This document shows positions 32,027-36,298 of a DNA stretch of 36,298 bases, in pieces. The stretch covers positions 1 through 36,298 of the forward strand of contig NZTV01000115.1 of NCBI GenBank assembly GCA_002703245.1. Reading direction: 5' to 3'. Made by a program: the position numbers and the translations under genes. Source of the DNA: Microbacterium sp. Lineage in GTDB: Bacteria > Actinomycetota > Actinomycetes > Actinomycetales > Microbacteriaceae. The notes beneath the pieces were generated by a model that was not told the origin of the DNA, searched no databases, and saw nothing but the letters and a program-made list of their open reading frames with translations. The number at the start of each line of letters is the position of its first letter. The stretch's first letter is position 1.

Positions 32027-32918
32027 GACCTCCCGGTTCTTCCGCGCCACCGTGGCCCGGGTGACCGACCTCACACCGAGCTTCCGCCGGTTCACCTTCA
32101 CCGGTCCCGAGCTCGACCAATACGGCGACACAGGATGGGACCAGCGCGTCAAGCTCGTCTTCCCGAGCCGGTCGGTCGGTATCGACGCGATGCCGACCGG
32201 ACCCGACTGGTTCACCGCATGGCGCGCACTCGACGAGGCGCGGCGCCCCCCGTTCCGCACCTACACGACGCGCGCGGTCCGCCATGCCGAGCGCGAGGTC
32301 GACATCGACATGGTCGTCCACGAGGTCCAGGGGCCCGCCTCGGCATGGATCCAGCGCGCCCGGCCCGGCGACGACGTCCTGATCTTCGCGCCGACGACCG
32401 CGCACGACGGCATCGGCTCCGGGATCGACTTCGTCCCGCCCGCCCGTGTCGAGGACTTCCTCCTGGCCGGTGACGAGACGGCTGCTCCGGCCATCGCGGT
32501 CATCCTGGAGCAGTTACCCGCGACGGCGCGGGGAGTCGTGGCTGTGGAGGTGCCGGAGGGCGCGGACCGGAGCTACCTCCCGTCGCACCCGGGCTTCGAG
32601 CTGGAGGTCTCTGCGCGCGGCGACGGCGAACGGCACGCGCGGTTGATCCGTTCGGTCACCGAGATCGCCGCCGAACGCCTCCCTGAAGGCCGCGGAGCGC
32701 AGGTGGAGGAGATCGACATCGACACCCAGCTGCTGTGGGAGGTTCCCCGTACCGCCAAGGGCGGTGCCGCGCTCACGAGCGCTCCGCTCTACGCATGGCT
32801 GGCCGGGGAAGCCGCCGGGATCAAGACCTTACGTCGACATCTCGTCGCCGATCGCGGCGTGGACCGCCGGGCGGTCGCGTTCATGGGCTATTGGCGACGG
32901 GGACGAGCGGAGGTGTGA
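32007..32918 (+). CDS. Siderophore-interacting protein (ViuB-like flavin reductase)
   Basis: A 303-residue protein with an N-terminal FAD-binding beta barrel, whose RTYTTR motif at 84-89 binds the flavin, and a C-terminal NAD(P)H-binding part (FLLAGDETAAPAIAVILEQL, then the SIP domain to GYWRRGRAE). It is thought to reduce ferric siderophore in the cytoplasm to release ferrous iron. Start choice: GAGAAGGG at 31991-31998 is 8 nt from ATG 32007; ATG 32001 is too close and ATG 32019 loses residues. It overlaps the ATPase gene and completes the operon. It is convergent with the DsbB-like gene (3 bp). Confidence 0.92.
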   Translation: MSTPMRETSRFFRATVARVTDLTPSFRRFTFTGPELDQYGDTGWDQRVKLVFPSRSVGIDAMPTGPDWFTAWRALDEARRPPFRTYTTRAVRHAEREVDIDMVVHEVQGPASAWIQRARPGDDVLIFAPTTAHDGIGSGIDFVPPARVEDFLLAGDETAAPAIAVILEQLPATARGVVAVEVPEGADRSYLPSHPGFELEVSARGDGERHARLIRSVTEIAAERLPEGRGAQVEEIDIDTQLLWEVPRTAKGGAALTSAPLYAWLAGEAAGIKTLRRHLVADRGVDRRAVAFMGYWRRGRAEV

Positions 32919-32921
32919 AGG

Positions 32922-33512
32922 TCAGCCGAACAGCTCGTAACGGGTCGGATCGTCGGGCAGCACCCAGTTGAACCCTTCCTCGGCGAAGACGACGACCATG
33001 TTGATCGCGATGGTCGCCACGAACGCCCACACGACGATCCACACGATCATGCGCGCGGCGGGACCGGCAGGCGCGACCGGAAGCATCTCCGCCGCGAAGA
33101 CCGACACCACGGCGGCGAACACGATCACCACGACGAAGGTCACCAGAGCCCACGTGTACAGGTGCAGGCCCAGCACCGCGGTGCCGTAGCCCGGGTCGTC
33201 GGGGGCGATGTGCAGCAGGATCTGGCGGATCGACATGGACGCGCCGGCCACCGCGCCCAGCACGGCAAGACCCAGTCCCATCGCCAGATCCCGGATTGCG
33301 AGATCTCCACGCATCGCGCGCACGACGATGTAGAGCGCACCCATGCTGGCGAGCATCATCCCCATGCGCTGGAGGATGCACAACGGGCACGGCAGCTCGC
33401 CGAAGCCGAACTGGAACACGAACATCGCCGTCGAGAGGATCCCCACGTAGGCGAACAGGAACGCGACGAACGCCCAGAAGGATAGGGCGCGGATCAACCC
33501 CGACCGCACCAT
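32922..33512 (-). CDS. DsbB-family disulfide bond formation protein with a single cysteine pair
   Basis: A 196-residue membrane protein with about five hydrophobic segments. It has the DsbB signature LPCPLCILQRMGM with C42/C45 at the first loop, where quinone-linked disulfide is formed. DsbB proper also has a second periplasmic Cys pair that takes electrons from DsbA; this protein has no other cysteine at all. The ATG at 33512 is the last base of the stop codon of the 52-residue upstream gene (TGATG), so translation is coupled. The longer open frame upstream is therefore rejected. Function is probably redox-related, but the lost pair means classical DsbA oxidation cannot be assumed. Confidence 0.82.
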   Translation of the reverse strand: MVRSGLIRALSFWAFVAFLFAYVGILSTAMFVFQFGFGELPCPLCILQRMGMMLASMGALYIVVRAMRGDLAIRDLAMGLGLAVLGAVAGASMSIRQILLHIAPDDPGYGTAVLGLHLYTWALVTFVVVIVFAAVVSVFAAEMLPVAPAGPAARMIVWIVVWAFVATIAINMVVVFAEEGFNWVLPDDPTRYELFG

Positions 33513-33670
33513 CAGAAGCTCAGATCCAGCGCGTCGGTCGCGTGGACCGCGAACAACGACATCACCGCGACGGCGGCCACCGCCCACGATGTGATCACCA
33601 GCCACCGTCGCCGGGAGAAGATGATCAGCAGGGAGACGGCGAGCAGTAGCCCGAAGATGAGGGTGTCCAC
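33512..33670 (-). CDS. 52-residue membrane protein, DUF5993-like
   Basis: A short gene reading GTG, then DTLIFGLLLAVSLLIIFSRRR, a second hydrophobic segment WLVITSWAVAAVAVMSLF and a polar end DALDLSF. It has two hydrophobic helices with an arginine-rich turn. I recall small proteins of this form being grouped as DUF5993 and occurring beside DsbB-like genes, but cannot check. The stop overlaps the DsbB-like start by 1 base (TGATG). The hexamer TAGCAT lies 6 nt before the GTG, a leaderless arrangement. Confidence 0.7.
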   Translation of the reverse strand: MDTLIFGLLLAVSLLIIFSRRRWLVITSWAVAAVAVMSLFAVHATDALDLSF

Positions 33671-33676
33671 CCCGCC

Positions 33677-33682
33677 ATGCTA
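33677..33682 (-). promoter_or_regulatory. -10-like hexamer of the 52-residue protein/DsbB-like operon
   Basis: TAGCAT on the minus strand lies 6 nt before the GTG at 33670. No ribosome binding site is clear in the gap. Confidence 0.42.
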
Positions 33683-33703
33683 TCGATCGCGGGGTGGACG
33701 ACG

Positions 33704-34033
33704 TCAGATGGCGAAGCCGAGGGCTCTCATCATGTCGCGGCCGTCATCGGTGATGCGCTCGGGCCCCCACGGCGGCATCCAGACCCAGTTGATCCGAAAC
33801 CGGTCCACCACGGCATCCAGTGCCTGCGCCGTCTGCTCCTCGAGCACGTCGGTGAGCGGACAGCCCGCGGAGGTGAGGGTCATATGGATCACCAGGGCAT
33901 CGTTTTCGTCGTCCCAGGCGAGATCGTAGATGAGCCCCAGGTCGACGACATTGATCCCCAGTTCCGGATCCATGACATCTTTGAGCGCCTCGGAGACCTC
34001 GTCGAACTTCTCGGGCGTGAGCGTCACGGTCAT
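33704..34033 (-). CDS. sufT: SufT-type iron-sulfur assembly factor (MIP18/DUF59)
   Basis: A 109-residue MIP18-family protein with DPELGINVVDLGLIYDL and the conserved Cys in TSAGCPL. SufT proteins help maturation of iron-sulfur enzymes, often lipoyl synthase or aconitase. It lies 9 bp after sufC and ends the suf run. The TAG stop of sufC is part of TAGAAT, placed 6 nt before this ATG, so a separate leaderless promoter is possible. It is last in the run before the 52-residue membrane protein gene. Confidence 0.92.
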   Translation of the reverse strand: MTVTLTPEKFDEVSEALKDVMDPELGINVVDLGLIYDLAWDDENDALVIHMTLTSAGCPLTDVLEEQTAQALDAVVDRFRINWVWMPPWGPERITDDGRDMMRALGFAI

Positions 34034-34039
34034 GTAACG

Positions 34040-34045
34040 ATTCTA
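34040..34045 (-). promoter_or_regulatory. -10-like hexamer containing the sufC stop codon
   Basis: TAGAAT on the minus strand includes the sufC TAG (34043-34045) and lies 6 nt before the sufT ATG at 34033. There is no ribosome binding site in the gap (CGTTAC). Confidence 0.45.
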
Positions 34046-34825
34046 TGCCCCTGCGTCGACCGTCGGCTCCGCGACCTGCTGCACGAAGCGATCGTAGCCT
34101 TCGTCTTCCAGTCGGTCCGCCAGTTCCGGGCCGCCTTCTTCGACGATGCGTCCCTTGACCATCACGTGAACGTGATCCGGGCGGATGTAGCGGAGGATGC
34201 GCGTGTAGTGGGTGATCAACAGCACACCGAGATCGGTCTGTTCCTTGGCGCGGTTGACGCCCTCGGACACGATCTTCAGGGCGTCGACGTCGAGACCGGA
34301 ATCGGTCTCGTCGAGCACCGCGAGCTTCGGACGGAGCAGCTCCAGCTGGAGGATCTCGTGTCGCTTCTTCTCGCCACCCGAGAATCCCTCGTTGACGTTG
34401 CGCTGCGCGAAGACGGGGTCCATGCGGAGGTTGGTCATCGATTCGCGCACGTCCTTGGTCCAGGAACGGATTGCGGGGGCTTCACCGTCGATCGCGGTCT
34501 TGGCGGTGCGGAGGAAGTTGGTGACCGTCACGCCGGGGATCTCCACCGGGTACTGCATCGCCAAGAACAGCCCCGCACGGGCCCGCTCGTCGACCGACAT
34601 CTCGAGCACATCCTCCCCGTCCAGGGTGATGCTGCCGCCGGTGACGGTGTACTTGGGGTGGCCGGCGATCGTGTACGCGAGCGTCGACTTGCCCGAGCCG
34701 TTCGGGCCCATGATGGCGTGGGTCTCACCGGTGCGGATGGTCAGCGTGACGCCGTTGAGGATCGGGGTCGCCCCGCTCTCGGTCTCGACCGTCACATGCA
34801 GGTCGCGGATCTCGAGGACAGTCAT
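34043..34825 (-). CDS. sufC: SufC, ATPase of the SufBCD scaffold
   Basis: A 260-residue soluble ABC ATPase. Walker A is GPNGSGKSTL, the SufC Q-loop AMQYPVEIPGV, the signature FSGGEKKRHEILQL and Walker B LAVLDETDSGLDVDALK, all typical of SufC. It drives cluster assembly on the SufB-SufD scaffold. ATG 34825 has AAGGAA about 8 nt upstream. It follows the Rieske gene by 13 bp. Confidence 0.97.
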   Translation of the reverse strand: MTVLEIRDLHVTVETESGATPILNGVTLTIRTGETHAIMGPNGSGKSTLAYTIAGHPKYTVTGGSITLDGEDVLEMSVDERARAGLFLAMQYPVEIPGVTVTNFLRTAKTAIDGEAPAIRSWTKDVRESMTNLRMDPVFAQRNVNEGFSGGEKKRHEILQLELLRPKLAVLDETDSGLDVDALKIVSEGVNRAKEQTDLGVLLITHYTRILRYIRPDHVHVMVKGRIVEEGGPELADRLEDEGYDRFVQQVAEPTVDAGA

Positions 34826-34838
34826 GGTGTGTTCCTTC

Positions 34839-35168
34839 TCACTTCACTTCTTTGGTCACGGCCGGATCGATCATGACGTCGTCGCCGTGGATCTCCACGA
34901 CGTAGACGGGGACCGGTTCGTAGGCCGGAAGGTTCTGGGGCTTGCCGGTGGTCAGCGAGAACGCCGAGCCGTGAGCCCAGCATTCCAGCGTGTCGCCGTC
35001 GACGAAGCCCTCTGACAGGGAGATGTCGCCGTGCGTGCACGTGTCACCGATCGCGTGGACCACGCCCTCACTGTCGAGCACGACGGAGATGGGGACCCCG
35101 TCCAACTCGACCAGATGCGCCGTGTCCTGCTCGAGCTCACTCAGTGAGCAGGCCCGCTGCGCGCTCAC
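34839..35168 (-). CDS. Small Rieske [2Fe-2S] protein of the suf operon
   Basis: A 109-residue Rieske-type ferredoxin with both cluster motifs: C44-T-H46 in DTCTHGD and C63-W-A-H66 in ECWAHGS. It is the size and type of NirD/dioxygenase ferredoxins and is a usual part of actinobacterial suf operons, where it may carry electrons or protect assembly. The GTG overlaps the sufD stop (GTGA). Confidence 0.93.
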   Translation of the reverse strand: MSAQRACSLSELEQDTAHLVELDGVPISVVLDSEGVVHAIGDTCTHGDISLSEGFVDGDTLECWAHGSAFSLTTGKPQNLPAYEPVPVYVVEIHGDDVMIDPAVTKEVK

Positions 35169-36298
35169 GCGGCACCGTCCTCGAGTTCTCGTTCGATGGC
35201 CGCCGTCAGCTGGGCTTCGAGGTCGGGGATGCCGATGCGCTGGACGATCTCGGCGAGGAAGCCGATCACGACGAGGCGACGCGCCTCCTCCTCGGCGATC
35301 CCGCGAGCCTGCAGGTAGAAAAGCTGCTCGTCGTCGAAGCGTCCGGTCGCGCTGGCGTGTCCGGCGCCCTGGATGTCACCGGTCTCGATCTCGAGATTCG
35401 GGATCGAGTCGGCGCGCGCGCCTTCGGTGAGCACCAGATTGCGGTTGGCCTCGTACGAGTCCGTCCCGACCGCGTCGGAACCGATGAGGACGTCGCCGAT
35501 CCACACGCTCCGCGCCGACGCACCCTGCAGCGCACCCTTGTACAGCACGTCGCCGGTGGTGTGCGGGCCTTCATGGTGCAGGTAGACCTGACTCTCGAGG
35601 TGCTGCCCGGAGTCGGCGAAGGACAGTCCGTACAGCCGCCCCTCGGCGCCGGATCCGGCGAGCCGGACGGACGGATTGACCCGCACGACCGAACCGCCGA
35701 AGGTCACCACGACATGCGTGAGCTGTGCGTCCTTGTCCACGCGCGCCTGGTGCGAGGCGGCGTGCACCGCGTCGTCCTCCCACCGCTGCACGCTGACGAC
35801 CTTCAGTCGCGCGCCGTCGCGCACGATGATCTCGACGTTCTGCGCGTACTGCGCCGAGCCGCTGTGGTCCAGGACCACCGTCGCGCGGGAGTTGGGCGCG
35901 GCCTCGAGGACGATGTGACCGTTCGCGTGACGCTCGGCGCCGGTACCGCGCAGCGAGATGACGAACGGCTCGTCGTGCTCCTCGTCTGCGGCGATGCGCA
36001 CGTGCAGTGCGTGGGGGCAGCGCTTCCACGCCGTGGCGCTGATCAGATCCTCGGGACGGAAGACCTCACCCCGGGGGGCGTGGTCAGGACCGGAGGACTC
36101 GACCAGGTGGGCGGCGACGGCGTCGATGTCGTACTCGACGGCGAGGTCGCCGGTCTCGGTCTCCTCGTCGACGAACAGCGGCGCCAGCCGCGCCAGCGGA
36201 GAATGGCGCCAGTTGACTTCGCGTCCCGTCGGACGCGGGAAGTCGGCGGGGTCGTAGGACGTGGGACGCTCCGAACGCGTCTGCACGGGCACGAAGGA
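35165..36298 (-). CDS. sufD: SufD scaffold subunit (5' end cut by the window edge)
   Basis: At least 375 residues of SufD: GREVNWRHSPLARLAPLF near the N-terminus, the beta-helix core with GVDSYEANRNLVLTEGARADSIPNLEIE-type sequence (here VGTDSYEANRNLVL...IPNLEIETGDI), GAGHASATGRFDDEQLFYLQARGI and the C-terminal helices. GTG codons at 36292 and 36286 could be starts, but neither has a visible ribosome binding site and the frame stays open to the edge; SufD proteins usually have about 15-25 more N-terminal residues, so the true start is probably outside. It binds SufB and SufC in the cluster assembly complex. sufB is expected just beyond the edge. Confidence 0.93.
   Translation of the reverse strand, partial: SFVPVQTRSERPTSYDPADFPRPTGREVNWRHSPLARLAPLFVDEETETGDLAVEYDIDAVAAHLVESSGPDHAPRGEVFRPEDLISATAWKRCPHALHVRIAADEEHDEPFVISLRGTGAERHANGHIVLEAAPNSRATVVLDHSGSAQYAQNVEIIVRDGARLKVVSVQRWEDDAVHAASHQARVDKDAQLTHVVVTFGGSVVRVNPSVRLAGSGAEGRLYGLSFADSGQHLESQVYLHHEGPHTTGDVLYKGALQGASARSVWIGDVLIGSDAVGTDSYEANRNLVLTEGARADSIPNLEIETGDIQGAGHASATGRFDDEQLFYLQARGIAEEEARRLVVIGFLAEIVQRIGIPDLEAQLTAAIERELEDGAA

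Noticed and set aside
1..36298. CRISPR arrays, transposases, integrases, prophage genes, tRNA or rRNA genes
   Set aside because: None was seen on either strand; no spaced direct repeats, no recombinase motifs, and base composition is even through the window.

Overview
The window is chromosomal DNA from a high-GC actinobacterium. Gene content and order fit Microbacteriaceae, probably Microbacterium or a close relative: a suf cluster with a small Rieske protein, a GT4-type GlgA/GlgM divergent from GlgC, DUF3099 and DUF4190 membrane proteins, and a leucine catabolic cluster arranged as in mycobacteria. This placement is inferred from the genes; no rRNA or other taxonomic marker is present. Genes are densely packed and many overlap by 4 bp (ATGA/GTGA). 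I see no insertion sequence, prophage, tRNA, rRNA or CRISPR array, and no gene-free stretch above 300 bp.

Layout. 1-5 kb: an MbfA-like VIT1/CCC1 metal transporter with a ferritin-like N-terminus, an SF2 helicase, an SGNH/GDSL hydrolase and a TrmH/SpoU RNA methyltransferase. 5.0-6.6 kb: a SIRT4-like class II sirtuin overlapping a histidine phosphatase. 6.6-17.6 kb: the core of the window, a complete-looking branched-chain amino acid/leucine module. The minus-strand run accD-accA-fadE-maoC-citE (methylcrotonyl-CoA carboxylase, acyl-CoA dehydrogenase, MaoC hydratase, CitE-like lyase) is divergent from a TetR gene. The second minus-strand run bkdA-bkdB-bkdC (branched-chain 2-oxoacid dehydrogenase E1 alpha, E1 beta, E2) is divergent from an Lrp/AsnC gene. 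Together they would take branched-chain oxoacids to acyl-CoAs and the leucine branch to acetyl-CoA plus acetoacetate. Both divergent regions contain readable promoters and dyad symmetry.

17.6-23.6 kb: alpha/beta hydrolase, zinc-free ribosomal protein bL31B with a terminator, a lone ABC ATPase, GlgA/GlgM and GlgC (ADP-glucose-dependent alpha-glucan synthesis), SerB-like phosphatase and FabG. 23.7-28.0 kb: DUF4190, DUF3099, a small Cys/His protein, SURF1, an ABC-F ATPase and the biotin transporter component BioY. 28.0-32.9 kb: an iron-siderophore uptake operon (lipoprotein receptor, two FecCD permeases, ATPase, siderophore-interacting reductase) behind a 17/19 match to the DtxR/IdeR box. 32.9-36.3 kb: a DsbB-like protein with an unlisted 52-residue membrane protein upstream, then sufT, sufC, a Rieske protein and sufD, which runs off the right edge.

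A theme across the window is a TANNNT -10 element 5-9 nt before the start codon, seen at eleven genes; this is the geometry expected of leaderless transcripts. Most individual genes are ordinary housekeeping genes. The most interesting points are the regulatory architecture of the leucine module, the SIRT4-like sirtuin beside it, and the DsbB-like/small-protein pair that lacks a second cysteine pair.
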